Positions 52,016-61,003 of a stretch of DNA of 64,000 nucleotides are shown piece by piece. Every line of letters starts with the position of its first letter. Position 1 is the first letter of the stretch. Below the pieces are notes generated by a model that was given only the letters and a program-made list of their open reading frames with translations, had not been told where the DNA came from and searched no databases. Source of the DNA: Bacillota bacterium (GTDB lineage Bacteria > Bacillota > Limnochordia > Limnochordales > Limnochordaceae); assembly GCA_017577405.1 (NCBI GenBank), contig PIUA01000027.1, positions 19,347 through 83,346 on the forward strand. Reading direction: 5' to 3'. A program made the position numbers and the translations under genes.

Positions 52016-53073
52016 CACCGGCCGATCTTCAGCCGCGCCCCAGGCTCAGCCCCAGCCCCGCCGTCGCCGTTGCCTTGGCCCTGGCCATCCTGGCCGGCGC
52101 CGCCATCACCGCGCTGGCTTTGGGGCCTGCCGCCATCGGCCCGGGCACCCTGGCCCAGATGACCCTGCGGCGCCTGGGGTGGCTCCGGCTCGAGCCCACG
52201 TGGCCAGCCAGCTACGAGGTGATCTTCTTCCAGGTCCGCCTGCCGCGGGTGGTCTTGGGTGTCCTCATCGGAGGCGCCCTGGGGGTGGCGGGCACCACCC
52301 TGCAGGGGCTCTTCCGCAACCCCATGGCCGACCCCTACATCCTGGGCGTTTCGGGCGGCGCGTCCGTGGGGGCCGTCCTGGCCGTCACCCTTGCCCCGGC
52401 CGTGCCCTGGCTGAGCGACCACACGGTGCCCGCCGTCGCCCTCCTCTTCGCCCTGGCGGCGGTGGTGACCGTCTACCGCCTGGCCCGGGTGGGCGACCGG
52501 GCCCCCCTCACGGCCCTCCTCCTGGCGGGCGTGGCCGTCTCCGCCTTCTGTTCGGCCATCGTCTCCCTCCTCCTCACCCTCCACCGGGAGAGTGCGGACA
52601 AGGCCCTCTTCTGGCTCCTGGGGAGCCTGGCCAGCGCGGGCTGGCGGGAGGTGGGGCAGGTGGCTCCCTACGTCGCCGGCGGGCTCCTCCTCGCCCTCGC
52701 CCACGCGCGGGAGCTGAACGTGCTCTTGTTGGGCGAGGACGCGGCCTACCACCTGGGGGTGGAGCCCGAGCGGGTTCAGCGGCGGTTGCTCTTCACCGCG
52801 TCGGTGATGGCCGCGGCCGCCGTCTCCGCCGCGGGCGTCATCGGCTTTGTGGGGCTGATCGTGCCCCACGCGGTCCGGCTGGTGACCGGCCCCGACCACC
52901 GGCTCCTCATTCCGTTGGCCGGCCTCCTGGGCGCCGCGCTCCTGGTGGCCAGCGACACCCTGGCCCGCATGCTCCTCAGCCCCGTCGAGCTCCCCGTGGG
53001 CGTGGTCACCGCCCTGGCCGGCGTCCCCTTCTTCCTCTGGCTCCTCCGGCGGTACCGGGCTGGGCTGGGGTAG
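52012..53073 (+). CDS. btuC: FecCD-family ABC transporter permease, probable cobalamin
   Basis: 353 residues, GTGA overlap. About nine or ten spans. FecCD hallmarks: RLPRVVLGVLIGGALGVAGTTLQGLFRNPMADP at its core (LFRNPMADPYILGVSGGAS), GAVLAVTLAP, VIGFVGLIVPHAVRL and PVELPVGVVTALAGVPFFLWLL. Together with the ATPase it forms the membrane core. No periplasmic binding protein gene (btuF) follows; the next genes are unrelated. The binding protein must be encoded elsewhere. Confidence 0.93.
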   Translation: MTPADLQPRPRLSPSPAVAVALALAILAGAAITALALGPAAIGPGTLAQMTLRRLGWLRLEPTWPASYEVIFFQVRLPRVVLGVLIGGALGVAGTTLQGLFRNPMADPYILGVSGGASVGAVLAVTLAPAVPWLSDHTVPAVALLFALAAVVTVYRLARVGDRAPLTALLLAGVAVSAFCSAIVSLLLTLHRESADKALFWLLGSLASAGWREVGQVAPYVAGGLLLALAHARELNVLLLGEDAAYHLGVEPERVQRRLLFTASVMAAAAVSAAGVIGFVGLIVPHAVRLVTGPDHRLLIPLAGLLGAALLVASDTLARMLLSPVELPVGVVTALAGVPFFLWLLRRYRAGLG

Positions 53074-53103
53074 GGGGCGGGCCGACCGGTCTCCGGAGCC
53101 AGG

Positions 53104-53115
53104 GTGTCGCGACAC
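53104..53115. repeat. 12-bp palindrome in the btuC-mrp spacer
   Basis: GTGTCGCGACAC, perfectly self-complementary, 30 bases behind btuC. The 247-base spacer holds several further GC-rich hairpins (for instance GCTGGG/CCCAGC around 53139-53158) and no gene. Confidence 0.4.
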
Positions 53116-53255
53116 GGTCCCTCTGGGGCTGGGTCTCCTCGCCCAGCGACCTCAAGGGCCGGCAGAGTCGGGAAGGTGGAGCCAGCGCCCGCTGGCGAGG
53201 AGCCCCAGCCCCATGGGAAAGGCGCGGCAGCCAGCCATCCGAGAGCGCCTCGTCC

Positions 53256-53284
53256 TTGGCAAGGATCCCAGGAACCATTAGAAT
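53256..53284 (+). promoter_or_regulatory. Sigma-A promoter of mrp
   Basis: TTGGCA, 17-base spacer, TAGAAT at 53279-53284; one mismatch to consensus in each box. The TTG start codon of mrp lies 36 bases downstream. Confidence 0.8.
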
Positions 53285-53320
53285 GGGAACGGCCGGCCGA
53301 GGCTGTAGGGAGGGGTTTCG

Positions 53321-54400
53321 TTGGTCGATCTGGAGGCGGTACGGAAGGCGGTTGGGGAGCTGCGGGAGCCTGAGCTGCGGCGCCCCTTGAGCGACCTGGG
53401 CATGGTGGGCCGGGTGGAGGCCGACGGCGACCGGGTCATCGTAGAGATCAAGCTGACCACCATGAACTGCCCGCTCCAGGCGGTGATCGAGGGCATGGTG
53501 AAGGAGCGCCTGGCGGGGATGCCCGGTGTGGGCGAGGTGGTGGTCGAGCTGGTGGAGATGGATCCCCAGGAGCGGGCCAACCTCTTCAACAACACCGTGG
53601 AACGGGCGCCCGTCCTGGCCCCCGAGTCCCAGACCCAGATCATCGCGGTGGCTAGCGGCAAGGGCGGGGTGGGCAAGTCCACCATCACCGCCAACCTGGC
53701 CGTCACCCTGGCCAGGCTGGGCTATGAGGTGGGCCTCCTCGACGCGGACATTTATGGGTTCAGCATCTCGCGTATGTTTGGCCTTTCGGGCCGGCAGCCC
53801 ACCGTCGTCGACGGCAAGATCATCCCCATGGTCGCCCACGATGTGAAGGTCATCTCCATGGGCAACTTCGTCGATGAGGGAACCCCCATCATTTGGCGGG
53901 GGCCCATGCTGGGGAAGGTCCTGAACCAGTTCGTTGCCGACGTTCTCTGGGGCGAGCCCCACTACCTCCTGGTCGACCTGCCGCCGGGCACGGGCGACAT
54001 GGCTCTGGACGTGGCCCGGCTCATGCCCAAGGCCGGCTTGGTCATTGTGACCACGCCCCAGACGGTCGCCTCCGGGGTGGCGAGCCGGGCGGCCCACATG
54101 GCCCGGAAGGCGGAGCAGCGGGTGCTGGGCGTGGTGGAGAACATGTCCACCTTTATCTGCCCGCACTGCGGCGAGCCGACGGCCTTCTTCGGAGAAGGGG
54201 GCGGCCAGCGGCTGGCGGAGGAGCTGGCGGTGCCGCTTCTGGCCAAGATCCCCATGACCCTCAGCGTGCGGGAAGGGGGCGACGTCGGCACGCCGGCGGC
54301 CCTGACCGATCCGGTCATCGGGGAGGTCTTCGCGGACCTGGGCCGGAAACTGGTGGAAGCGCTGCCGAGCCCGGGCCGGGTCGAAGCGGCTCAAGGGTGA
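53321..54400 (+). CDS. mrp: Mrp/NBP35-type iron-sulfur cluster carrier ATPase
   Basis: 359 residues, TTG start with GGGAGGGG six bases upstream. Residues 1-75 are an MIP18/DUF59 domain (ELREPELRRPLSDLGMV, TTMNCPLQAVIEGMV). The P-loop ATPase follows: VASGKGGVGKSTITANLA, LLDADIYGFSISRMFG, IIWRGPMLGKVLNQF, LLVDLPPGTGDMALDV and VVENMSTFICPHCGEPTAFFG. The CPHC pair binds a bridging Fe-S cluster in a dimer. It carries clusters to apo-proteins in the cytosol. It is monocistronic, with its own promoter and terminator. Confidence 0.95.
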   Translation: MVDLEAVRKAVGELREPELRRPLSDLGMVGRVEADGDRVIVEIKLTTMNCPLQAVIEGMVKERLAGMPGVGEVVVELVEMDPQERANLFNNTVERAPVLAPESQTQIIAVASGKGGVGKSTITANLAVTLARLGYEVGLLDADIYGFSISRMFGLSGRQPTVVDGKIIPMVAHDVKVISMGNFVDEGTPIIWRGPMLGKVLNQFVADVLWGEPHYLLVDLPPGTGDMALDVARLMPKAGLVIVTTPQTVASGVASRAAHMARKAEQRVLGVVENMSTFICPHCGEPTAFFGEGGGQRLAEELAVPLLAKIPMTLSVREGGDVGTPAALTDPVIGEVFADLGRKLVEALPSPGRVEAAQG

Positions 54401-54418
54401 GGCCCGCGGGGCTGGATG

Positions 54419-54447
54419 GGGCTGGGCAGGGGCGCCCAGCCCTTTTT
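54419..54447 (+). terminator. Intrinsic terminator of mrp
   Basis: Nine-pair perfect stem GGGCTGGGC / GCCCAGCCC with a six-base loop and a TTTTT tract, 18 bases behind the mrp stop. Confidence 0.9.
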
Positions 54448-54483
54448 GTGGCAACGACGAGGAGACAAGGAGATCCACGCAAG

Positions 54484-55122
54484 ATGGTGGAATATAACGC
54501 CCTGGCTACGGGGACAGAAGGCGCTCGGCACGGGGAGCAGCCCCGGATCATCCTGGCCTCTGTCTCTCCCCGCCGGAAGCTGCTGCTGGAGAAGTTGGGC
54601 GTCCCTTTCCAGGTGATCCCCGCCAACGTCGCTGAAGATGAGGTGGCTCCCGAGGCGCCGCCCGAGATCCGGGTGGAACGCTTGGCCCTGGCCAAGGCGG
54701 AGGCCGTCTTCCGGGACCATCCTGAGAGCCTGGTCATCGGCGCCGACACCGTTGTGGACGTGGACGGCCGGAGCCTGGGCAAGCCCCGGGACCGGGACGA
54801 GGCCGTGGCCATGCTCCGGCTGTTGAGCGGGCGGCACCACTGGGTGCACACCGGGCTGGCCTTGGTCGGGCCCGGGGTGCGGCGGACGGGCCACGAGAGC
54901 ACCCGGGTCTGGTTCCGCCCCTTGGATGACCGGGAGATCGAGGCGTACGTGGCCACGGGGGCGCCCATGGACAAGGCGGGCGCGTACGGCATCCAGGAGC
55001 AGGCGGCCTCCTTTGTCAGCCGGGTTGAGGGCTGCTTCTTCAGTGTCATGGGGTTGCCCCTGGCCCGCCTGGCGGAGGAGCTCCGGGCGGCCCAGGCGGA
55101 GCTGGCCAGGGGGGCCCGGTGA
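54484..55122 (+). CDS. maf: Maf-family nucleotide pyrophosphatase
   Basis: 212 residues from ATG 54484; the longer open frame is not protein-like. Maf hydrolyses dTTP/UTP and modified nucleotides and is linked to septum control. Motifs: IILASVSPRRKLLLEKLG, VIGADTVVDVDGRSLGKPRDRDEA, LSGRHHWVHTGLALV, DKAGAYGIQEQAASFVSRVEG and VMGLPLARLAEEL. It opens the maf-radC-mreBCD cluster found in many Firmicutes. Confidence 0.94.
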   Translation: MVEYNALATGTEGARHGEQPRIILASVSPRRKLLLEKLGVPFQVIPANVAEDEVAPEAPPEIRVERLALAKAEAVFRDHPESLVIGADTVVDVDGRSLGKPRDRDEAVAMLRLLSGRHHWVHTGLALVGPGVRRTGHESTRVWFRPLDDREIEAYVATGAPMDKAGAYGIQEQAASFVSRVEGCFFSVMGLPLARLAEELRAAQAELARGAR

Positions 55123-55156
55123 GCCTCGCAGGGGGAGCGTGAAGGAGGAAACGCTC

Positions 55157-55855
55157 TTGCCTGCCACGAGGCGGCGTCTGACCATCCGGGAGTTGCCTGA
55201 AGCCTTGCGCCCCCGGGAACGGCTGCAGCGGCTGGGGGCCGAGGCCCTGAGCGACCAGGAGCTCTTGGCCATCCTCTTGGGGACGGGGAGCCAGGCCGAG
55301 TCGGCCTTGGAGCTGGCCCGGCGCCTTCTGGTCCAGTTCGGGGACGGGCGGTCCCTGGCCGAGGCCAGCGTGGAAGAGCTGCGGGCGGTCCCCGGCATTG
55401 GGCTGGCCAAGGCGGCTCAGGTGCGGGCGGCGGTGGAGCTGGGCCGCCGCCTGGCGGGGCAGGTGCCCCACCGGATCACCTTGGACCGTCCTGAACGGGT
55501 GGCGGCTTTCTTGCGGGTGGAGATGGCCCACCTGGACCGGGAGCAGTTCCGGGTTCTGCTCTTGGATGCCCGGAACCGGCTGATCCACCAGCATGTGGTG
55601 GCCGTCGGGGGGCTGGACTCAGCGCCGGTCCACCCCCGGGAGGTCTTCAAAGAGGCCATCAAGCGGAGCGCGGCGTCGGTGATCCTGGCCCACAATCATC
55701 CCAGTGGCGATCCCGAACCGAGTGCTCCCGATCTTGGGGTGACCCGCCGGCTCTGCCGGGCCGGTGAGATCCTGGGGATCGAGGTGGTCGATCACATCAT
55801 CGTCGCCCAGGGAGGCTTCGTGAGCTTTCGGGCGAAGGGACTCCTCGAGCGGTAG
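55157..55855 (+). CDS. radC: RadC/YsxA JAB-domain protein
   Basis: 232 residues. I chose the TTG at 55157 with AAGGAGG eight bases upstream; a GTG at 55139 has a ribosome-binding site that is too close. N-terminal helix-hairpin-helix ([20 protein letters not shown]) and C-terminal JAB/MPN metalloprotease fold with [22 protein letters not shown] and the metal motif [15 protein letters not shown]. The role in the cell is unclear; the name from DNA repair is historic. It sits immediately before mreB, the conserved position. Confidence 0.94.
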   Translation: MPATRRRLTIRELPEALRPRERLQRLGAEALSDQELLAILLGTGSQAESALELARRLLVQFGDGRSLAEASVEELRAVPGIGLAKAAQVRAAVELGRRLAGQVPHRITLDRPERVAAFLRVEMAHLDREQFRVLLLDARNRLIHQHVVAVGGLDSAPVHPREVFKEAIKRSAASVILAHNHPSGDPEPSAPDLGVTRRLCRAGEILGIEVVDHIIVAQGGFVSFRAKGLLER

Positions 55856-55872
55856 AGGGAAGGGGCCGGAAG

Positions 55873-56898
55873 ATGCTGGGCAGGTACAGAGATATGGGTG
55901 TCGACCTGGGGACGGCCAACACCCTGGTCTACATCAAGAACCGGGGCGTGGTGGTGCACGAGCCATCGGTGGTCGCCCTGGACACCCACACCCGCAGTGT
56001 GTTGGCGGTGGGGGAAGAGGCCAAGCGGATGGTGGGCCGCACCCCGGGCAACATTGTGGCGGTCCGCCCCCTGAAGGACGGGGTCATCGCCGATTTTGAG
56101 ACAACGGAGAAGATGCTCCGCCACTTTATCCGGCGGGCCATGCAGGGCGGGGGCCTGTTCCGTCCCCGGGTGGTCATCGGTGTGCCCTCGGGCGTGACCG
56201 AGGTGGAGAAGCGGGCGGTCATCGATGCGGCCCTCTCCGCGGGGGCCCGGGATGCCCGGGTTCTCGAGGAGCCCATGGCGGCCGCCATCGGCGCGGGCCT
56301 GCCCGTGCAGGAGCCCACCGGGAACATGATTGTGGACATCGGCGGCGGCACCACCGAGGTGGCGGTCATCTCCCTGGGTGGCATCGTCGCCCACCGCTCC
56401 ATCCGGGTGGCGGGGGATGAGCTGGACGAGGCCATCATCCAGCACGTCCGCCGGACCTACAACGTCCTTTTGGGCGAGCGGACGGCGGAGCAGGTGAAGC
56501 AGACCATCGGCACCGCCTTCCCTCCCGAAGAAGAGATGACCATGGAGGTCCGGGGGCGGGACCTGGTGACGGGGCTGCCCAAGACCATCACCCTTACCTC
56601 CCAGGAGATCCGGGAAGCCATTGCCGAGCCCGTGGCCACCATCGTGGAGGCGGTCCGTCAGACCTTGGAGCGGACGCCGCCCGAGCTCGCGGCCGACGTG
56701 ATGGAGAAGGGGATCGTGATGGCCGGGGGCGGCGCCCTGCTCAAGGGCTTGGACCGGCTGATCGCGGAGGAGACCAAGATGCCCGTCCACGTCACCGAGA
56801 ACCCCACCACCGCGGTGGCCATCGGAACGGGCGTGGCCCTGGAGCATTTCGACCTCCTCAGCCGGGTGACCACCGGACCGCGACGTGCCGAAGGGTAA
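55873..56898 (+). CDS. mreB: Rod shape-determining protein MreB
   Basis: 341 residues, ATG after GAGGGAAGGGG. Bacterial actin that directs lateral wall synthesis. [24 protein letters not shown] is the phosphate-1 loop; [51 protein letters not shown] (phosphate-2) and [18 protein letters not shown] (adenosine motif) are complete. It heads mreBCD and pbp2. Confidence 0.97.
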   Translation: MLGRYRDMGVDLGTANTLVYIKNRGVVVHEPSVVALDTHTRSVLAVGEEAKRMVGRTPGNIVAVRPLKDGVIADFETTEKMLRHFIRRAMQGGGLFRPRVVIGVPSGVTEVEKRAVIDAALSAGARDARVLEEPMAAAIGAGLPVQEPTGNMIVDIGGGTTEVAVISLGGIVAHRSIRVAGDELDEAIIQHVRRTYNVLLGERTAEQVKQTIGTAFPPEEEMTMEVRGRDLVTGLPKTITLTSQEIREAIAEPVATIVEAVRQTLERTPPELAADVMEKGIVMAGGGALLKGLDRLIAEETKMPVHVTENPTTAVAIGTGVALEHFDLLSRVTTGPRRAEG

Positions 56899-56965
56899 AG
56901 AGGGAGGTCTTCTCCCACAGCGTTACCGGTCCCTGGGGACCCGGCCCGTGAGGTGAGGGGGAGCC

Positions 56966-57802
56966 GTGCGGTTCAGCTGGCGGGTGGCGGCCTTCATTCT
57001 GGTGCTCCTGGCCGTGAGCGCTTCCATTTACGCGACCGCCTACGACCGGATCCGGTTCAGCCCGGTGGAGTGGGTGGTCCGGGAGGGGCTGGCCCCCTTC
57101 CAGACGGCGCTGGCCCGGACCGCCCACTGGCTGGAGGCCAGTTGGGAGCGGGTGCAGGGCTGGCGGCGGCTGGAGGAGACCAACCGGCACCTGCAGGAGC
57201 AGCTGGCCGCCTTAGAGCAGGATCTTCTCCGGCTCCACCAGCTGGAGCGGGAGAATGAGCGGCTCCGGGCGGCCCTCTCCCTGGCCCGGGAGCGCCCGGG
57301 CGAGTGGGTGGCGGCCGAGGTGATCGCCCGCTCGCCCAACAACTGGCTGAAGGTGGTCACCATCAACCGGGGCCGGGTCCACGGGCTTCAGGAGGGCCAG
57401 CCCGTCGTCAGCGCCGAGGGCTTGGTGGGCCGGGTGGGCCTCACCACCGCCCGGACGGCGGACGTGATCCTCATCACCCACACTTCCAGCGCGGTGGGGG
57501 CCCGGACCGAGCCCGGCGGGGAGCTGGTCCTGGTGGAGGGGACAGGCTCCTACGAGGAAGAGCTCCGGGTGCGGCCCCTGGACGCGCACGCGAGCTTGAG
57601 CGCCGGGGAGATCCTGGTCACCTCGGGCCTCTCCTCCATCTACGCGCCGGGGATTCCCATCGGCCGCCTCACCCGGGTGGAGTCCGAGGCGTATGGCCTC
57701 AGCCAGACGGGCTACGCGGTCCCCTTCGCCGATCTCAAGCGCCTGGATGTGGTGCTGGTGCTGGTGGAGCCGCCGCCGGAGGCCGAAGAAGGGGAGGGGT
57801 GA
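56966..57802 (+). CDS. mreC: Rod shape-determining protein MreC
   Basis: 278 residues, GTG after GAGGTGAGGGGGAG. One N-terminal membrane span (VAAFILVLLAVSASIYATAY), then a coiled coil (RRLEETNRHLQEQLAALEQ, RLHQLERENERLRAAL), then the double beta-barrel domain with VIARSPNNWLKVVTINRG, GRVGLTTARTADVILITH and SIYAPGIPIGRLTRVE. It connects MreB filaments with periplasmic penicillin-binding proteins. Confidence 0.95.
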   Translation: MRFSWRVAAFILVLLAVSASIYATAYDRIRFSPVEWVVREGLAPFQTALARTAHWLEASWERVQGWRRLEETNRHLQEQLAALEQDLLRLHQLERENERLRAALSLARERPGEWVAAEVIARSPNNWLKVVTINRGRVHGLQEGQPVVSAEGLVGRVGLTTARTADVILITHTSSAVGARTEPGGELVLVEGTGSYEEELRVRPLDAHASLSAGEILVTSGLSSIYAPGIPIGRLTRVESEAYGLSQTGYAVPFADLKRLDVVLVLVEPPPEAEEGEG

Positions 57803-57805
57803 CCG

Positions 57806-58342
57806 GTGGACGGGGACCACCGCAGCCTGATGGTGGCCGGGGGCATGCTCCTCGCCGCAGTGCTCCTGCAGTCCGCCTTCTTCCCCACCTTCACCCTCTT
57901 TGGGGCCCGGCCCGACCTGGTCACCGTCCTCGCCGTCCTCTTCGGCCTCTACGGAGGCCCCCGGACCGGGGCGGTCTTGGGGGGTGTGGGCGGGCTCCTG
58001 GTCGATCTTCTGGCGGGGCGTCTGGTGGGCTTGGGGTTGCTCTCCCGGGGCGTGGTGGGCTGGGTCAGCGGCCTGCTGGGCCGGCGGATCTTCAGCGAGA
58101 ACTGGCTGGTTCCGGTCGTGGCGGTCCTTCTCGGGACGATCCTGGAGCAGGGGCTCTACGTGGCCGGGGCCTCCGTCTACGGCCTGGCGGCACCGTGGCA
58201 GGAGGGTTTTCTTCTTTCAGCGCTGGCCACCGGGTGGTACGGGGCCCTGCTCGCCGTTCCCTTGGTGCCAGCGGTCTTGGCCCTGATCCGGCGGATGGGG
58301 CCCATTTTGGATGAAGGTCGCCGGTTGCGGCCCGAAGAGTAG
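57806..58342 (+). CDS. mreD: Rod shape-determining protein MreD
   Basis: 178 residues, GTG four bases behind mreC. Five or six membrane spans, beginning MVAGGMLLAAVLLQSAFFPTF; GARPDLVTVLAVLFGLYGGPRTGAVLGGVGGLLVDLL contains the family's PDLxxL and GxxxGLxxD elements in the expected order. Sequence conservation of MreD is low, so position in the operon carries weight. Confidence 0.9.
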   Translation: MDGDHRSLMVAGGMLLAAVLLQSAFFPTFTLFGARPDLVTVLAVLFGLYGGPRTGAVLGGVGGLLVDLLAGRLVGLGLLSRGVVGWVSGLLGRRIFSENWLVPVVAVLLGTILEQGLYVAGASVYGLAAPWQEGFLLSALATGWYGALLAVPLVPAVLALIRRMGPILDEGRRLRPEE

Positions 58343-58384
58343 GGGCCCTCGCCCGCACCGGCAGGGACCGAGGGGGCGGACGGA

Positions 58385-60247
58385 GTGGCGCGGGCACGGG
58401 AAGAGACCAGGCCGGTGCGGACCCTTTTCTGGGTGGCGGCCATCGTCTTCGTCGTTCTCAGCCTCCGGCTCTGGTACCTCCAGGTGGTCCGGGGGCCCCA
58501 CTTCCAGGAGCTCGCCGTCAGCAACCGCCTCCGCCAGCTCCCCATCCCCGCCCCCCGGGGCGAGATCCTGGACCGGCACGGCCGGCCCCTGGCTACCATC
58601 CGGAGCAGCTTCACCGCTTCCGTTCTCCCCGGCCGGTTCGATCCCACCGATCAGGACCTCCTCCAACGCTTCGGCGAGCTGATCCACATGACGCCCGAGG
58701 AGATCCTGGAAGCCCTGCGGACCGCCGATGGGTACGCCTACGAGCCCATCCGGATCAAGCGGGACCTCACCCGGGCCGAGGTGATCAGCTTAGAAGAGCA
58801 CCGGGACGAGCTGCCCGGCGTGCTGGTGGAGCAGGAGCCGGCCAGGACCTACCCCAAGCCCGAAGGGGCCCTGGCCAGCCACGTGTTGGGGTACTTAGGC
58901 CCCGTGACGCCCGAGCAGCTCCGCCAGGATCCCACCTACCGGCCGACGGACCTGGTGGGGCAGACGGGGCTGGAGGCGACCTATGAAGCCTTCCTCCGGG
59001 GCCGGCCGGGCCGGCAGGCCTTGGAGGTGAACGCGCTGGGGCGGCCCGTCCAGGTGTTGGGCCGGGAGCTCCCCATCCCAGGGCACAACCTGGTGCTCAC
59101 CCTGGATGCCCGGCTCCAGGCCGCGGTGGAGCAGGCCCTCCACGCCCAGGTGGCGGAGCGGGCGGCCTCCAGCCGGTACCCCGATGCCGGGGGCGGGGCG
59201 GCCATCGTCATGGATCCCCGCACCGGGGAGATTCTGGCCATGGTGAGCGAGCCGGGGTTTGACCCCGAACGGATGAGCGGCAGGAGCCGGGCCGAGTACT
59301 ACGCCGCCCTCGCCCAGGATCGGCGCCTGCCGCTCCTCAACCGGGTGACCCAGGCCACCTACCAGCCCGGGTCTGCCTTCAAGCCCATCACGGCCCTGGC
59401 CATCCTTCGGTCCGGGGCGGCCACCCCCCGGACCCCCTTCTACGCTGACGGCTACGCCCGGACTGGGGGCCTGGTGAAGACCGACTGGTGGGTGCCCCTG
59501 GGCATCCCCTCCCCGGGGACCATCTCCCTGACGGAAGCCATCACCCAGTCCATCAACGACTACTTCTGGGAGCTGGGCGCTCAGGCGGGCATCGAGGCCA
59601 TCGCCCGGGAGGCCCGGGCCTTCGGCTTCGGCCGCTCGACGGGGATCCAGCTCCACCCGGGAGACCGGCCGGGGCTGGTGCCCGATCCCGCCTGGAAGGC
59701 CCAGCGGTTCGCCGACCGGCCGCCGGGGGATCGCCGCTGGTTTGAGTCGGAGACGATGGATGTCGCCATCGGCCAGGGGTTCCTCACGGTGACCCCCCTC
59801 CAGATGGCCCAAGCCTTCGCCGCCCTGGCCAACCGGGGCGCGTACTACCGTCCCCAGCTGGTGCGGGAGATCCGGGCCCCAGGGGGCGAGGTGGTCCAGA
59901 CCATCGAGCCGGAGCTGGCGGGCCGGGTGGAGGCGCCCAGGGCCTGGTGGGAGGCCATCATCGACGGGATGGAGGGCGTGGTGCGGGGCCCCCGGGGAAC
60001 GGCCCGGAACGCCTTCGCCGGGTTCCCCCGGGAGTACCGGGTGGCGGGCAAGACGGGGTCGGTGGAGGTGCCGGGCAAGGAGGTCCACGGTTGGTTTGCC
60101 GGGTTTGCCCCCGCGGACCGGCCGGAAGTGGTGGTGGTGGTCTTTATCGAACACGGGGGCGGGGGCGGCTCCACCGCCGCGCCCGTGGCGCGGGCCATCT
60201 TTGAGGCGTACTTCGCTTTGCAGGAAGGGCGAAGAGCGCTGCCCTAG
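58385..60247 (+). CDS. mrdA: Penicillin-binding protein 2 (MrdA)
   Basis: 620 residues, GTG start. Class B transpeptidase for cell elongation. A single N-terminal span (LFWVAAIVFVVLSLRLWYLQVV), the pedestal/dimerisation domain (IPAPRGEILDRHGRPLA) and the transpeptidase follow. Motifs: TYQPGSAFKPITALAIL (SxxK), ITQSINDYFWELG (SxN) and VAGKTGSVEVPG (KTG). DVAIGQGFLTVTPLQMAQAFAALAN is typical. With RodA, encoded downstream, it forms the elongasome polymerase-transpeptidase pair. Confidence 0.96.
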   Translation: MARAREETRPVRTLFWVAAIVFVVLSLRLWYLQVVRGPHFQELAVSNRLRQLPIPAPRGEILDRHGRPLATIRSSFTASVLPGRFDPTDQDLLQRFGELIHMTPEEILEALRTADGYAYEPIRIKRDLTRAEVISLEEHRDELPGVLVEQEPARTYPKPEGALASHVLGYLGPVTPEQLRQDPTYRPTDLVGQTGLEATYEAFLRGRPGRQALEVNALGRPVQVLGRELPIPGHNLVLTLDARLQAAVEQALHAQVAERAASSRYPDAGGGAAIVMDPRTGEILAMVSEPGFDPERMSGRSRAEYYAALAQDRRLPLLNRVTQATYQPGSAFKPITALAILRSGAATPRTPFYADGYARTGGLVKTDWWVPLGIPSPGTISLTEAITQSINDYFWELGAQAGIEAIAREARAFGFGRSTGIQLHPGDRPGLVPDPAWKAQRFADRPPGDRRWFESETMDVAIGQGFLTVTPLQMAQAFAALANRGAYYRPQLVREIRAPGGEVVQTIEPELAGRVEAPRAWWEAIIDGMEGVVRGPRGTARNAFAGFPREYRVAGKTGSVEVPGKEVHGWFAGFAPADRPEVVVVVFIEHGGGGGSTAAPVARAIFEAYFALQEGRRALP

Positions 60248-60352
60248 GGAAGGATCTGGCAGGGAAGGCGCCGAAGGGTGGACGAGCATTCCGCTGGAGA
60301 CGAGGGCGGCAGGGCGAGGTGACGGGAGACGGCACAAGCTGAGGGGCAGGCC

Positions 60353-61000
60353 GTGCGCTTCAAAGGCGGCAAAGACGGAGTGTACATCCTGTTCGACCAG
60401 ACGGTCGATTTCCTGGAGGCCCTGGACGAGCTGCGGCGGCGCTTGGAGGGGTACCAGCGCTTCTTCGAGGGCGGCCGGGTCTGGATCGACACGCGCGGGC
60501 GGAGCCTCAGCCCCATGGAGTGGCGCTTGGTGGAAGAGGTCGCCTCCCAGTTCGGCATGGAGGTGGCCGAGGTTGGCTGCCGGGAGCCCCGGGGGAAGCG
60601 GCCCCCGACGGTCACGCCCTTGCGCCCTCGCCCGGCCAGCCACCCGGTTGATCCGGAGGCGACCCGCCTGGTGCGGGGGACCATCCGGTCGGGCCAGGTG
60701 GTGGAGCATCGGGGACATGTGGTGATCTTGGGCGATCTGAACCCAGGCGCCATCGTCCGGGCGACGGGGGACGTGATCGTCTTGGGCCACCTGCGCGGGG
60801 TGGTCCACGCGGGAGCCAGCGGGAACCGGAGCGCGCAGGTGTGGGCCCTGAGGCTTGAGCCCACCCAGCTCCGCATCGCGGACCTGATCGCCCGCTCGCC
60901 CGACGACGAGCACGTGCCGACGGGGCCGGAGGTGGCCCGCATCGTCGATGGCTGGATCCAAGTGGAGGCGTACGAGCCTGGGGCCCAAGGAGGAGGTTAA
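60353..61000 (+). CDS. minC: Septum site-determining protein MinC
   Basis: 215 residues, GTG after GAGGGGC. N-terminal FtsZ-inhibiting domain with VDFLEALDELRRRLEGYQ; the C-terminal beta-helix domain is clear: LVRGTIRSGQVVEHRGHVVI, LGDLNPGAIVRATGDVIVLGHLRGVVHAGASG. It inhibits FtsZ polymerisation away from midcell together with MinD. The gene lies four bases before minD. Confidence 0.95.
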   Translation: MRFKGGKDGVYILFDQTVDFLEALDELRRRLEGYQRFFEGGRVWIDTRGRSLSPMEWRLVEEVASQFGMEVAEVGCREPRGKRPPTVTPLRPRPASHPVDPEATRLVRGTIRSGQVVEHRGHVVILGDLNPGAIVRATGDVIVLGHLRGVVHAGASGNRSAQVWALRLEPTQLRIADLIARSPDDEHVPTGPEVARIVDGWIQVEAYEPGAQGGG

Positions 61001-61003
61001 GCG

